DNA of 64,000 bases from Vibrio sp. HI00D65 (GCF_001635455.1 NZ_LWEH01000255.1:238991-302990), one strand, 5' to 3'. Positions 7,800-17,009 are shown, counted from the stretch's first letter. Notes: generated from the sequence alone by a model not told the origin. A program made the numbers and translations.

Positions 7800-8275
7800 T
7801 TGGTCGAATTCAAAGTGTGATGCAAATCTATTGTCCGAAATCCTAAATCGCGTAAATTAAACCTTGTCGGAAGGATTCTGACACGGAACAGGAAAGCACC
7901 AAGGAATTGGTTATCTTCAGGATGAAGATTTGGTTACTTAGGATTGAGTGATCAAGCATGGAGCGCAAGGACATTGTAGGGACACAGTCAGTTAACAGGA
8001 AGTTAGCTGCAATGGAATGACAATGGACACCTTTAGGATAAAGGGTTGGATTAGCATCAGGATGATGTAAAGGACACCGCTCACGGAACAAGTGATGTGC
8101 GCTAACTAGGATTGTTAGCTTTCAGGATGATTGGACACCGCTAGGACGGCGAAGTAAAGGAAAGAGCTGAAGGATTACAGCCACTATTACGGATGATGCA
8201 TGGAGCATTAATTAGTAGCCGGATTGCTGCGAGTAAGACCCTAGCCCTGACACTTCGGTGTCGGGGCTTTTCTTT
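7800..8275 (+). ncRNA. csrB: CsrB-family regulatory RNA (CsrA-sequestering)
   Basis: About 27 GGA triplets occur between 7865 and 8223, many as CAGGATG, AGGA or TGGACA, with short hairpin arms around them. That is the hallmark of CsrB/RsmZ RNAs, which titrate the translational regulator CsrA. The RNA ends with a strong terminator at 8243-8275 (AGCCCTGACAC-TTCG-GTGTCGGGGCT plus T-rich tail). A GacA/VarA box at 7690-7707 and a TATAAT at 7787 lie upstream. In E. coli csrB also neighbours yqcC-truC, which lie 2 kb further on here. The 5' end is placed from the -10 box and could be 10-60 bases off. Vibrios carry several paralogous Csr RNAs, so the exact letter (B, C or D) is uncertain. Confidence 0.88.
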
Positions 8276-8361
8276 ATCTGGACATTTCACCCATCTAGAG
8301 GCTCTTTATTTAAGAGCAATACATCTGCTTTTCTGCTAATGGTCAACACAAGGAGTGTTTT

Positions 8362-8880
8362 ATGACGATAGCAACCTCAAGAACGCTGTTAGTACCTTAT
8401 ACCGAACAGCTACAGCACGACTTCATCAAGCTCAACTGCTGCCCGATTAATCGAGCAGAAATGAATGGGCCGCATTCTATCGCTTCTGCGAAGCAACTAT
8501 TTCAAGAGATACTGCAAGACAACGCCGGCTTTTGCCGTGCCATTATTCATAACCAAACCCGTGAATATCTTGGGCATGTATTTATCTCATCAGAAGAAGG
8601 TAAGCACGAGTTAGGTTTTATCTTGGACAAAGAGTATTGGAATCAAGGTTTTGCTAGTGAGGTACTGAAACCTTTCTTTAATTTGGTGTGCTTTGAAGAG
8701 CGTTTAACGAATGTTTTCGCGACCGTCAATGTCGGTCATAATCCATCGATCAAGCTTTTAGAAAAACTCGGCTTTGTATTTAAAGAGACCAAACAAGATC
8801 AGTTTGGTCCTTATCATGAATATCGATACACCGCTTATTGCGACGTTACATTCTATGAGGCTGTAGCTCAAACCGCATAG
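8362..8880 (+). CDS. GNAT family N-acetyltransferase (RimJ/RimL-like)
   Basis: A 172-residue protein with the GNAT fold of the RimJ/RimL type. TSRTLLVPYTEQLQHDF forms the first strand. HELGFILDKEYWNQGFASEV (about residues 93-112) holds the acetyl-CoA-binding motif A. VNVGHNPSIKLLEKLGFVFK (about residues 128-147) is motif B with the usual N-x-x-S-x-x-x-x-x-x-x-GF pattern. The substrate may be an amino terminus or a small molecule; the sequence does not tell. AAGGAG lies upstream of the ATG. The 3' end overlaps the convergent DUF3301 gene by 35 bases. Confidence 0.85.
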   Translation: MTIATSRTLLVPYTEQLQHDFIKLNCCPINRAEMNGPHSIASAKQLFQEILQDNAGFCRAIIHNQTREYLGHVFISSEEGKHELGFILDKEYWNQGFASEVLKPFFNLVCFEERLTNVFATVNVGHNPSIKLLEKLGFVFKETKQDQFGPYHEYRYTAYCDVTFYEAVAQTA

Positions 8881-9154
8881 AACGGAAACCTACCATGGTC
8901 AGTTTCCCTTTGTAACAGTCATCCCCTAACGCTGAAAACTCAAATTGGTAAATGGTGTGCCAGCGCCAAACGGTCCTGAGTTCATGGCGCATCTTCAGTT
9001 TATGACCGCTAAAGGCAACACTTAACAGTTGCAAGTCGAGCTCTTTACACTTTCTGGCAATGGCAGTTTTTGCAAGCTCAGATTGCCTGCGCTGCTGCCA
9101 AAACAGAAAGCAAAAGAAGCACAGAAACAAAATAGCCAATAAGTTATCTATCAT
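8846..9154 (-). CDS. DUF3301 domain-containing protein, single membrane anchor
   Basis: A 102-residue protein. An N-terminal hydrophobic helix (about residues 3-19, LLAILFLCFFCFLFW) is followed by QQRRQSELAKTAIARKCKEL and a small soluble domain ending QPHRM. This is the layout of DUF3301, known from Vibrio and related gammaproteobacteria, of unknown function. It follows the DUF3549 gene on the same strand and tail-overlaps the GNAT gene by 35 bases, so its last codons are shared with the opposite gene. Confidence 0.8.
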   Translation of the reverse strand: MIDNLLAILFLCFFCFLFWQQRRQSELAKTAIARKCKELDLQLLSVAFSGHKLKMRHELRTVWRWHTIYQFEFSALGDDCYKGKLTMVGFRSMRFELQPHRM

Positions 9155-9241
9155 TTAATCCATACTTCCTTTTACTTTGTCTTCCTATTTGACTCTAGCT
9201 TTAAACTTTTTATTGAGTATTATCAGGTGGTTGCTAAAGTA

Positions 9242-10282
9242 TTACTGAGATTTAGTCGCCTGTTGTAACTCGATCAGTGCATTCGCCAATTCTGGAGATG
9301 GATTTGAATTCAGCAATGGTAAAAACACCATTCTCAGAGCTGGAATCATTACTAGATCCGCAAACAGCTGGTTGAATAGGTTTTGATTGCCAGTTTGTGC
9401 GAGGCGCAACAAGAATTGCTCGGCAATGGCTGGGTCTTGTAGAGCGTGCCAGCTTCGACCTGCTAAACCAATCAGGACTTCTTGATGACTTAAGCGTGGG
9501 TTTGCCAGAACTTGGTTAATCACTGCATTGGTGATGTTTGGCTCTGCACCTGATAGGGCGCGCACTAGTGCAGACAACAAGAACAGGTCTGGGTCGCTGC
9601 TGTTGATCTCGTTCTCAGCCATCTCTTGTAAGCGTTGAGCTAGCTTGTCATTAATCTTCGTGTGTTCAAGTGCGCCTAATGTAGCGTAAAGCGGCTCAGA
9701 CGGGAGCTCATTGAAGGCTTTACGAATCGCGACACCATTTTGTTGGCTGCCAAGACGGGCACACATATCAGTAATGCCTTGAAGGCCAACAGTCTGCCAA
9801 TTGTCCCAACCTAATTCACCGGTGAAGTAGTGCTGAGCATGTTCGTAGTATTGGCTGGTCGCAAGATCTAATTCTGCTCTTACTTGGCTATGAAATACCG
9901 CCATTTTGTCTTCAGAAGGCTTGAAGGTGTAAGGGTTGTTCGACAGCTTCTCTTGTTGCTCTTCGCTGATCTCACCACTTAAACGTGTACCCATCGCTTC
10001 TAATACGAACTTTAAAAAGTTACCTACATCGGCTTGGTTGAGTAGACCTCTTTCATCCAGTTTGAATTTTAAGAACCAGATCCATGGTTGCTTCTGTTCA
10101 TTCCAGTAGCTGATCGCTAAGTGAGCTTGTTTCTGAAGTGGAAATGGGTATGGCTGTTTCCCTTGCTCAACATCTAAGAATAAGGAGTTGTCGATCTTCT
10201 GGATACGACGACCGAGATCGTAGATATCGTATTGGCAACCGCTATTATTCAATAACTGAGTGAGCGTGTGAATGGTTTCCAT
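9242..10282 (-). CDS. DUF3549 family protein
   Basis: A 346-residue cytoplasmic protein without signal peptide or membrane segment. METIHTLTQLLNNSGCQYDI with DLGRRIQKIDN near residue 22 is the DUF3549 start. The rest is alpha-helical with repeat-like Leu/Ala-rich helices toward the C-terminus (LSALVRALSGAEPNITNAVI), reminiscent of HEAT-type packing. No function is known. It is divergent from yqcC and lies just upstream of the DUF3301 gene. The pair is usually adjacent in vibrios. Confidence 0.85.
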   Translation of the reverse strand: METIHTLTQLLNNSGCQYDIYDLGRRIQKIDNSLFLDVEQGKQPYPFPLQKQAHLAISYWNEQKQPWIWFLKFKLDERGLLNQADVGNFLKFVLEAMGTRLSGEISEEQQEKLSNNPYTFKPSEDKMAVFHSQVRAELDLATSQYYEHAQHYFTGELGWDNWQTVGLQGITDMCARLGSQQNGVAIRKAFNELPSEPLYATLGALEHTKINDKLAQRLQEMAENEINSSDPDLFLLSALVRALSGAEPNITNAVINQVLANPRLSHQEVLIGLAGRSWHALQDPAIAEQFLLRLAQTGNQNLFNQLFADLVMIPALRMVFLPLLNSNPSPELANALIELQQATKSQ

Positions 10283-10368
10283 AGTAATAAGCTCCTAACT
10301 TTCTTTCCTCAATAGATGGTACTCTATGCCCCAATTTCAAGGTCACTAGATAAATAACTTGGTGAAAA

Positions 10369-10683
10369 ATGACAGCTGCCACAAAGTTACCTCCATTACT
10401 TCAACAATTAGAACAACAAATGCGGCAATGCTCCCTCTGGAGTAGCGTTGCACCGTCGGATGAAGCTCTGGCGAGCGTTGAACCTTTTGCGATCGATTCA
10501 TTGCAACCCGAAGAGTGGTTACAGTGGGTCTTTATCGTAAAGATCAATGCGATGATTGACGCGCAAATGCCTTTACCTAAAGGGTTTTCTATTCATCCAT
10601 ATTTTGGTGAAGTGTGGAAAAACGAGGCGGACAAAGCTGAGCTACTGGTGACTATTCAGTGCATTGATGAGGTATGCGCCTAA
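10369..10683 (+). CDS. yqcC: YqcC family protein (DUF446)
   Basis: A 104-residue soluble protein of the YqcC family. Seen are LLQQLEQQMRQCSLWSSVAP, FAIDSLQPEEWLQWVFIVKI (about residues 43-62) and MPLPKGFSIHPYFGEVWK. Its function is unknown. The stop codon overlaps the truC start by one base (TAATG), so the two genes are translationally coupled. The same pair occurs in E. coli, next to csrB. Confidence 0.93.
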   Translation: MTAATKLPPLLQQLEQQMRQCSLWSSVAPSDEALASVEPFAIDSLQPEEWLQWVFIVKINAMIDAQMPLPKGFSIHPYFGEVWKNEADKAELLVTIQCIDEVCA

Positions 10684-11414
10684 TGTTAGAGATCATTTAT
10701 CATGATGAGTACTTTGTCGCGGTAAATAAGCCTGCAGGAATGCTGGTGCACCGCTCATGGTTAGATAAACATGAGACTCAATTTGTAATGCAGACTCTGC
10801 GTGACCAAATTGGTCAACACGTGTTCCCATTGCACCGTTTAGATAGGCCGACTTCTGGCGTATTGGTGTTCGCACTCTCAAGTGAAGTTGCTTCTGAGGT
10901 GATGCCGATGTTCGCTAACCATAAGATGCAAAAGACTTATCATGCAATTGTTCGTGGTTGGATAGAAGAGGGCGATACGCTTGATTACCCACTTAAGGTC
11001 GAGCTAGACAAGATTGCGGATAAGTTTGCAAAAGAGGACAAAGAAGCACAAGAGGCTGTGACGGCTTATGAACCTTTGGCAAAAGTGGAAGTACCATATT
11101 CGACAGGGCGTTTTCCGACTAGCCGTTACTGCTTAGTAGAGATGTTGCCGAAGACGGGCCGTAAACATCAGCTGCGCCGTCACATGGCCCACCTAAGACA
11201 CCCAATTGTTGGAGATACTTCTCACGGTGACGGCAAGCATAACCGGCTGTTCCGCGAAAACTTGGATTCACACCGTTTGTTACTGCACGCTTCAGAGTTA
11301 CGCTTTATTCACCCTTTCACGAAAGAAGAATTAGTGATGAAGGCAAGCCTTGATGAAACTTGGCTACAGTTATTTGAAGCCTTTGAATGGGATACAAATT
11401 TAGTCGATGCGTAA
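10683..11414 (+). CDS. truC: tRNA pseudouridine(65) synthase TruC
   Basis: Isomerises U65 of tRNAs (tRNA-Ile1 and tRNA-Asp in E. coli) to pseudouridine. The 243 residues begin MLEIIYHDEYFVAVNKPAGM. The RluA/RluC-type catalytic motif HRLDRPTSGVLVFAL lies around residues 54-68 with the catalytic Asp in HRLDRPTSG. KTGRKHQLRRHMAHLRHPIVG (about residues 158-178) is the second family block. The ATG at 10683 overlaps the yqcC stop and is preferred over the ATG nine bases upstream because it matches E. coli TruC. A strong terminator follows. Confidence 0.95.
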   Translation: MLEIIYHDEYFVAVNKPAGMLVHRSWLDKHETQFVMQTLRDQIGQHVFPLHRLDRPTSGVLVFALSSEVASEVMPMFANHKMQKTYHAIVRGWIEEGDTLDYPLKVELDKIADKFAKEDKEAQEAVTAYEPLAKVEVPYSTGRFPTSRYCLVEMLPKTGRKHQLRRHMAHLRHPIVGDTSHGDGKHNRLFRENLDSHRLLLHASELRFIHPFTKEELVMKASLDETWLQLFEAFEWDTNLVDA

Positions 11415-11444
11415 GTACGGTCGTCTAAATAAAAGTTAGATAGG

Positions 11445-11476
11445 ACAAAGGGCTGATAGCGATATCAGCCCTTTGT
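11445..11476 (+). terminator. Rho-independent terminator after truC
   Basis: A perfect 14-bp stem, ACAAAGGGCTGATA / TATCAGCCCTTTGT with loop GCGA, is followed by CTTGTCTG. The run of T is short, but the stem is strong. Confidence 0.75.
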
Positions 11477-11536
11477 CTTGTCTGTATAATCTGAGTAGAT
11501 CAACCAACGATAGTCATTAGTTGCCTAGCATCGGGA

Positions 11537-11920
11537 TCATTTTAGTTTTTCTAGATCCGCTTCGATCTCAGCGATCTTGCTAGACACCACCTTCTCTAAA
11601 TGGCGTAAGTCGGTCAGGATCTTCTGTTTTACATCCATCTCAGTGGTTGGCGTAGGTTTGGTGATCTTATTAAGCTCATCAATCACAAGCGTGAGGTTGC
11701 GGTTAATCTCAGTCACTTCTTTGTATTGATTATTGCCACCGCTAACAAGCACACTTTTTACTTGTCGTGGGTACTTAAACTTAACGCTTTTCGCGAACAG
11801 CTCGCCTTTCTGCTTACGAAAATAAATCTTAAGGATATCTTTGTGTGCTTCTTGGCGAAGGGAGTAACGTTCAATCTGTTTAGGCTCGTGGATACCTAAG
11901 CCAGTGAGGTTTGGATACAT
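11537..11920 (-). CDS. yaeH: YaeH family protein (UPF0325, DUF3461)
   Basis: A 127-residue protein nearly collinear with E. coli YaeH. Shared blocks are MYPNLTGLGIHEPKQIERYS, LRQEAHKDILKIYFRKQKGE, FAKSVKFKYPRQVKSV (about residues 42-57) and the C-terminal LRHLEKVVSSKIAEIEADLE. Its function is unknown. The C-terminal third is probably a helical, coiled-coil-like segment. It lies downstream of glnD on the same strand; E. coli has yaeH close to glnD with dapD between, but dapD is absent here. Confidence 0.93.
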   Translation of the reverse strand: MYPNLTGLGIHEPKQIERYSLRQEAHKDILKIYFRKQKGELFAKSVKFKYPRQVKSVLVSGGNNQYKEVTEINRNLTLVIDELNKITKPTPTTEMDVKQKILTDLRHLEKVVSSKIAEIEADLEKLK

Positions 11921-12102
11921 AAGCGACCTCTAGTTTATGAATGTAATACTTTTATGTAATTGACTTAATCAATGTAGCAGCCTAACGACGAGCTAGATAG
12001 TTGATATCTGTGAATTGATTGTAAGTTGTGGGCAAGATCGCTCTCTATCTTCACCCACACTTATTTACTCATTAAACCGGCGAGTTGTACTCTATTCGCA
12101 TT

Positions 12103-14724
12103 CTAGGGCGCAAGCTCGGAAACATGCTCGGTTAGCCTCTTTCTGAGGGCTTGTTCTTGTTCTTCAGAAAGTCGCCCACCTGTGTCACTGGTCAGAATAA
12201 ACAAATCTTCTGCACGTTCGCCAATGGTCGTAATTTTAGCGCCATGTAGGTTGATACCTAACTCTGCGAAGGTTGCACCAACTTGTGCCAATAGCCCTGG
12301 AGTATCGAGTGCTCTTAGTTCCATCAAGGTGCGTTTTTTACTCTTGGTTGGTAGGAACTCAACCAGAGTCTTGACCTTAAAGTGCTGTAAGTTACGCGGC
12401 GTGCGACGTGTCTTAATCTTCGTAGGGCGACCAGAGGCTAGAACATGGGTTAGATGTTTTGCGACAGCCTTTTGTCTTGCTTCGTCAATCGCATTGCCAT
12501 GCTGGTCTAGTACGATAAAGGTATCAAGAACATGACCATCTTTGCTCGCCATAACCTGAGCGTCATGAACGTTGAAGTTACGTCTGTCGAGCTCGGCAAC
12601 CACGGTGGCAAATAGTGCTGCTTGGTCTTTGCAGTAAACAAAGACTTCTGTGCCGCCTCGTGTTGCTTTTTTGCTGATCAACACCAAAGGTTGGCTCGGA
12701 TCTTCTAGGCGCAGTAAATGCTCACAATGCCATGCGATCTGCTTGTGGGTATGACGCAAGAAGTAGTCGGCTTTAAAACGTTGCCACAACACCTCAATCT
12801 CATGAGCGGTGAAGCCTTTTTTACGCAGTAGGGCGGATGCCATTTGTTGGTTGTGACGAATACGGTCTCGAACGTCGACCGGGTTTTCTAGGCCGCGGCG
12901 CAGTGCACGTTGAGTTGAATGGAATAGCTCTGCAAGTAGGGTTCGTTTCCAACTGTTCCATAGCTCTGGGTTAGTTGCGCAGATGTCGGCGACGGTTAAG
13001 CAAACCAGAAGCTCTAGTGATTCTTCGTCACGCACCTTTTTGGCGAATTCGGTTATCACTTCTGGATCGTAGATATCGCGACGTTGAGCGGTAACAGACA
13101 TCAACAAGTGGTTTTGTACTAGCCATGCCACTTGCTTGGCTTCTGGTTTTGATAAGCCATGCTCAATACAGAAAGAGTACGCTTCGACCGCACCAATCTC
13201 TGAGTGATCACCGCCACGACCTTTACCTATGTCGTGGAAGATAGCGGCTAGGATCAGCAGCTCTTTCTTCTGCACTCGTGGGTAGACTTCACAACAGATA
13301 GGGTGCTTGTCGTGGTTTTCTATTTGACCGAAGCGATTGATGTGCTTGAGCAGTCGAATACTGTGCTCATCGACGGTGTAAACATGGAACAGGTCGAATT
13401 GCATCTGGCCGACGATCTGGCTCCACTGTGGTAGATACGCTGAGAGCACGCCCAATTTGTGCATCAAGCTAAACGCTTTGTGCAGTGCATTGGGGTGACG
13501 AACCAAGGTCATAAACTTCTCACGCGCTTCAGGAATAGTATGCAGGAAGCGGTTGAGCCTGCGACGCGCAGTACGCAGTTGTCGCAATGTTGGAGGGCTA
13601 ACCCCTTCGATGGAAGAGTCATTGGCGATATGGATAAACATATCGAGAATGGTCTCCGGCCTCGCTTGGAATAGGGCAGGCTTGCGCGCTTCTATCAGTG
13701 AGCCTCGACGCTGGAAGTCATTATCGAGAATTTCAGCTTCTTCTGTCTCACCACCATTAATGATTGCTTGATCGAATAGCTTGAGCAGCATTTTGTTGAG
13801 CTCTGCCACGCGGCGAAGGGTTCGATAAAACTCCTTCATCATCATTTCGACACTGCGGTTGCCTTCGCCTGTGTAGCCAAGGTGTTCGGCGACTTGTGCT
13901 TGATGGGCAAACGTCAGGCGATTGTCGTAGCGGCGCAACTCAATATGCAGTGCGAAGCGAACGCGCCATAAAAAATCTTGGCATTCCACGAGCTCACGAT
14001 ACTCAGCATCAGTAAGGAAGCCATACTTGCTCATTTCAAGCAGAGAGGTCGCACCGAAGTGGCGGCGTGCCACCCAACTGAGCGTGTGGATGTCTCGTAG
14101 GCCGCCTGGCGTAGATTTGATATCAGGTTCAAGGTTGTAAGTGGTATCGTGGTAGCGCGCATGACGCTCTCTCTGCTCTTGAATCTTTGCCTTGTAGAAG
14201 GTCTCACTTGGCCAAAATGAATCAGAATGAATCTTCAGTTTAAGTTCTTGAAAGGTATCTTCACTGCCGCACAATAAACGTGACTCTTGTAGGTTGGTGG
14301 CAACGGTTAGATCATCGAAACCAATATCAATACATTCGGCAATGGTACGCACCGCGTGGCCAACTTCGAGCCTCAAGTCCCACAGTAAAGTTATGAAATT
14401 ACTGACTTTTTCACCAAGGGCTGGTGGCAATATTTTTTGGGATACGATTAAGATATCAATGTCCGACAGCGGGTGAAGTTCACCACGACCATAACCGCCC
14501 ACAGCAACCAGCGAGATATGAGGTAAATTGCTAAAACCGAAGTGCTCCCATAAGCGTCTGAGTAATAAATCCATGTATTCAGAGCGGAGCAATACTAAGT
14601 CCGTGACAGGGTGGTGATTTAGGAATTCATTTTTTTGGTACTGCGTGAAGCTCTCGAGCTGATTTTTTAATTCGCAGATTTCAATTTGTTCGTCATTGAA
14701 CGTAAGAGGGCATTGATAAGGCAT
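12103..14724 (-). CDS. glnD: Bifunctional uridylyltransferase / uridylyl-removing enzyme GlnD
   Basis: The nitrogen sensor that uridylylates PII proteins when glutamine is low and removes UMP when it is high. The 873 residues equal the usual length. The nucleotidyltransferase motif GGYGRGELHPLSDIDIL lies at about residues 76-92. An HD phosphohydrolase domain with IFHDIGKGRGGDHSEIG lies near residues 495-515. Two C-terminal ACT domains cover about residues 690-770 and 800-873 (RALDTPGLLAQVG in the second). Its expected substrate is the PII protein encoded at 37.6 kb. It lies downstream of map on the same strand, with a map terminator between. Confidence 0.98.
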   Translation of the reverse strand: MPYQCPLTFNDEQIEICELKNQLESFTQYQKNEFLNHHPVTDLVLLRSEYMDLLLRRLWEHFGFSNLPHISLVAVGGYGRGELHPLSDIDILIVSQKILPPALGEKVSNFITLLWDLRLEVGHAVRTIAECIDIGFDDLTVATNLQESRLLCGSEDTFQELKLKIHSDSFWPSETFYKAKIQEQRERHARYHDTTYNLEPDIKSTPGGLRDIHTLSWVARRHFGATSLLEMSKYGFLTDAEYRELVECQDFLWRVRFALHIELRRYDNRLTFAHQAQVAEHLGYTGEGNRSVEMMMKEFYRTLRRVAELNKMLLKLFDQAIINGGETEEAEILDNDFQRRGSLIEARKPALFQARPETILDMFIHIANDSSIEGVSPPTLRQLRTARRRLNRFLHTIPEAREKFMTLVRHPNALHKAFSLMHKLGVLSAYLPQWSQIVGQMQFDLFHVYTVDEHSIRLLKHINRFGQIENHDKHPICCEVYPRVQKKELLILAAIFHDIGKGRGGDHSEIGAVEAYSFCIEHGLSKPEAKQVAWLVQNHLLMSVTAQRRDIYDPEVITEFAKKVRDEESLELLVCLTVADICATNPELWNSWKRTLLAELFHSTQRALRRGLENPVDVRDRIRHNQQMASALLRKKGFTAHEIEVLWQRFKADYFLRHTHKQIAWHCEHLLRLEDPSQPLVLISKKATRGGTEVFVYCKDQAALFATVVAELDRRNFNVHDAQVMASKDGHVLDTFIVLDQHGNAIDEARQKAVAKHLTHVLASGRPTKIKTRRTPRNLQHFKVKTLVEFLPTKSKKRTLMELRALDTPGLLAQVGATFAELGINLHGAKITTIGERAEDLFILTSDTGGRLSEEQEQALRKRLTEHVSELAP

Positions 14725-14801
14725 GGTCTGCTATCCGTGCAAGCAAGTGAGAATATTAAACAATTTACCAGAAGCTGGTGGAAAATCGAAATTGAGCGGA
14801 T

Positions 14802-14835
14802 AAAAAATATCCTCGACAATGCGAGGATATTTTTA
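14802..14835 (-). terminator. Rho-independent terminator of map
   Basis: On the minus strand, AAAAATATCCTCG and CGAGGATATTTTT form a perfect stem with a five-base loop and end in T. The inverted repeat is symmetric enough to work in both directions. It lies between map and glnD. Confidence 0.85.
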
Positions 14836-14862
14836 AAGGTTTGATGCGTTTAGCTCAGTGAA

Positions 14863-15741
14863 CTAAGCGTTTTTCATGATACGTGGAATTGTATCATCGC
14901 TACGTAGTGTTAGAACTTCACAACCCGTGTCTGTTACGACTAGTGTGTGCTCCCATTGAGCTGAGTTCTTGCTGTCTGCTGTGTACACTGTCCAGCTATC
15001 TTCATCATCAAGGCGGCAGCCAAACTTGCCCGCGTTGATCATTGGCTCAATGGTGAAACACATGCCCGCTTTCAGTACTGTGCGGTCGTTGTTTTTGTAG
15101 TGTACGACTTGTGGATCTTCGTGGAACTCAGAACCGATACCGTGACCACAGTAATCTTTAACAATAGAGAACTTAGCGCGAGGGTTGTTCTTGTTGTTGG
15201 TCTTGATGTACTTCTCAATAGCTGTACCGATTTGACCAAGTTGAACACCAGGCCTTACTTGGCGCATGCCTTCGTAAAGTGCTTCTTGAGCAACCATGCA
15301 TAGACGCTTGTTTGCTGGTGAAACTTCACCCACAAGGAACATCTTAGACGTATCACCGTGGTAGCCTTGAGGACGAGTGCTTAGATCTGCATTCTCGTCG
15401 TCAGGGATGATTACCGTGATGTCTACGTTAAGGATATCGCCATCTTTAAGTACAGCAGGCTTAAATTGACCTGTGCTACCAGTTTCGTCTTGTGATGCCG
15501 GGATACCGTGACACACGATGTGGTTAATAGACGTACAGATAGACTTAGGGAAACCGTGGTAATCAAGTGGTGCTGAGTACGCGCCTCTTTCTAGAGCGTA
15601 GTCATGACAGATTTGGTTTAGCTCTTCTGTCGTCGTACCTACTTGGATGTGAGGTTCGATCATCTCTAGAATTTCAGCAGCCAGTTTGCCGGCGACGCGC
15701 ATTTTTTCAATTTCTTCAGCAGTTTTTATTTTTACAGCCAT
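14863..15741 (-). CDS. map: Methionine aminopeptidase type I
   Basis: Removes the initiator methionine from new proteins in the cytoplasm. The 292 residues include the metal-binding set of the pita-bread fold: NVDIT (Asp), YHGDTSKMF (Asp), CGHGIGSEFHEDP (His), FTIEPMIN (Glu) and QWEHTLVV (Glu). It is longer than the E. coli enzyme (264) because of insertions, for example the PDDENADLSTRPQG region near residue 110. The start MAVKIKTAEEIEKM at 15741 matches the family; the open frame continues upstream without a usable start. It is divergent from rpsB, as in E. coli. Confidence 0.96.
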   Translation of the reverse strand: MAVKIKTAEEIEKMRVAGKLAAEILEMIEPHIQVGTTTEELNQICHDYALERGAYSAPLDYHGFPKSICTSINHIVCHGIPASQDETGSTGQFKPAVLKDGDILNVDITVIIPDDENADLSTRPQGYHGDTSKMFLVGEVSPANKRLCMVAQEALYEGMRQVRPGVQLGQIGTAIEKYIKTNNKNNPRAKFSIVKDYCGHGIGSEFHEDPQVVHYKNNDRTVLKAGMCFTIEPMINAGKFGCRLDDEDSWTVYTADSKNSAQWEHTLVVTDTGCEVLTLRSDDTIPRIMKNA

Positions 15742-16199
15742 TGCATATCTCTTAATTTGGTAGCACCTAAGTGTGCATATTGGGGCTATTCTATCAGTGC
15801 AGCAATTTAGCGCAACATTACCATGTCCGTACAACGCTGGTGGATACTGTTAACGTGATTAAATAATGCTCGGCTAACGGAGGCAGAAGCCGTTTAATAC
15901 AGATACTATTTTATAGAGGAAATTTACCTTTAGAGATCAGTATAGCAGTCGCCATTTTTCGATTTTTTTCTAGCCATAGATAGACAAAATATGGTATAAA
16001 GCGCGCCGGACATCAGGACTGTTTTCTCCAACTGGCGAAACAGGCTTTGGTATCCACTAACTTATATCTTTAAATCACACACATTCCGTCACATGTTCCG
16101 GGGTGCTTCAACAACACAGATAACGGCTGAAAAGTGGTTAGTTGTTAGGGGTCGGATTCATGGGGGATGTGGAGGCCTAACCCCATAGAGGATTTTAAA
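15742..16199 (+). promoter_or_regulatory. map-rpsB divergent region with rpsB promoter and long rpsB leader
   Basis: A TATAAA -10 at 15994-15999 is followed by a GC-rich discriminator (GCGCGCC), the type seen in stringently controlled ribosomal protein promoters. No good -35 at the ideal distance was found. Transcription from there would give a leader of about 190 bases before the rpsB ATG at 16200. That leader contains the complementary blocks TTAGGGGTC and GGCCTAACCCC just upstream of the start codon. In E. coli S2 represses rpsB-tsf through the rpsB leader, and an RNA called t44/tff maps to that leader. The remaining 250 bases next to map hold no gene that I can see. Confidence 0.55.
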
Positions 16200-16931
16200 A
16201 TGGCAACTGTATCAATGCGCGATATGCTTAAAGCTGGTGTTCACTTCGGTCACCAAACTCGTTACTGGAACCCAAAAATGAAGCCATTCATCTTTGGTGC
16301 TCGTAACAAAGTACATATCATCAACCTAGAAAAAACTGTACCAATGTTCAACGAAGCTCTAGCAGAAATCGCTAAAGTTGGTGAGAAGAAAGGTAAAGTT
16401 CTTTTCGTTGGTACTAAGCGCGCTGCATCTGAAGCTGTCAAAGAAGCTGCTGTAAACAGCAACCAGTTCTACGTTAACAACCGCTGGTTAGGCGGTATGC
16501 TAACGAACTACAAAACTGTTCGTCAGTCTATCAAGCGTCTGAAAGAACTTGAAGCGCAAGCTCAAGACGGTACTTTCGACAAGCTAACTAAGAAAGAAGC
16601 TCTAATGCGCACTCGTGAAATGGAGAAGCTAGAGAAGTCTCTTGGTGGTATCAAGAACATGGGCGGCCTACCAGACGCTCTATTCGTAATCGATGCTGAT
16701 CACGAACACATCGCAGTTAAAGAAGCAAACAACCTAGGTATCCCAGTTTACGCTGTAGTTGATACTAACTCTAACCCAGACGGCGTTGACTTCGTTATCC
16801 CAGGTAACGACGATGCAATCCGTGCAGTACAGCTTTACCTTAACGCTGCTGCAGAAGCGGTTAAAGAAGGTCGTAACAAAGACGTTGCTGCTGTAGCTGC
16901 TGAGAAAGATGGTTTTGTAGAAGCTGAATAA
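16200..16931 (+). CDS. rpsB: 30S ribosomal protein S2
   Basis: A 243-residue S2 protein. It starts MATVSMRDMLKAGVHFGHQT, with RYWNPKMKPFIFGARNKVHI following, and contains NNRWLGGMLTNYKTVRQSI (about residues 92-110) and DADHEHIAVKEANNLGIPV. S2 joins the small subunit late and interacts with S1. The ATG at 16200 is preceded by GAGGATTTTAAA; the upstream in-frame ATG would add an unrelated tail. It heads the rpsB-tsf unit, with an attenuator-like hairpin before tsf. Confidence 0.98.
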   Translation: MATVSMRDMLKAGVHFGHQTRYWNPKMKPFIFGARNKVHIINLEKTVPMFNEALAEIAKVGEKKGKVLFVGTKRAASEAVKEAAVNSNQFYVNNRWLGGMLTNYKTVRQSIKRLKELEAQAQDGTFDKLTKKEALMRTREMEKLEKSLGGIKNMGGLPDALFVIDADHEHIAVKEANNLGIPVYAVVDTNSNPDGVDFVIPGNDDAIRAVQLYLNAAAEAVKEGRNKDVAAVAAEKDGFVEAE

Positions 16932-17009
16932 TAGCGGCTCTGAATCACGCTTGGCTTAGCTAATATAGATTTTGAAATCTTTATTAAATGTAAGCTAAGT
17001 TATAGTTAG

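Noticed and set aside
7843..8091. 82-codon open frame on the minus strand
   Set aside because: It is antisense to the GGA-rich Csr RNA, has no ribosome-binding site, and its sequence looks like no protein family.
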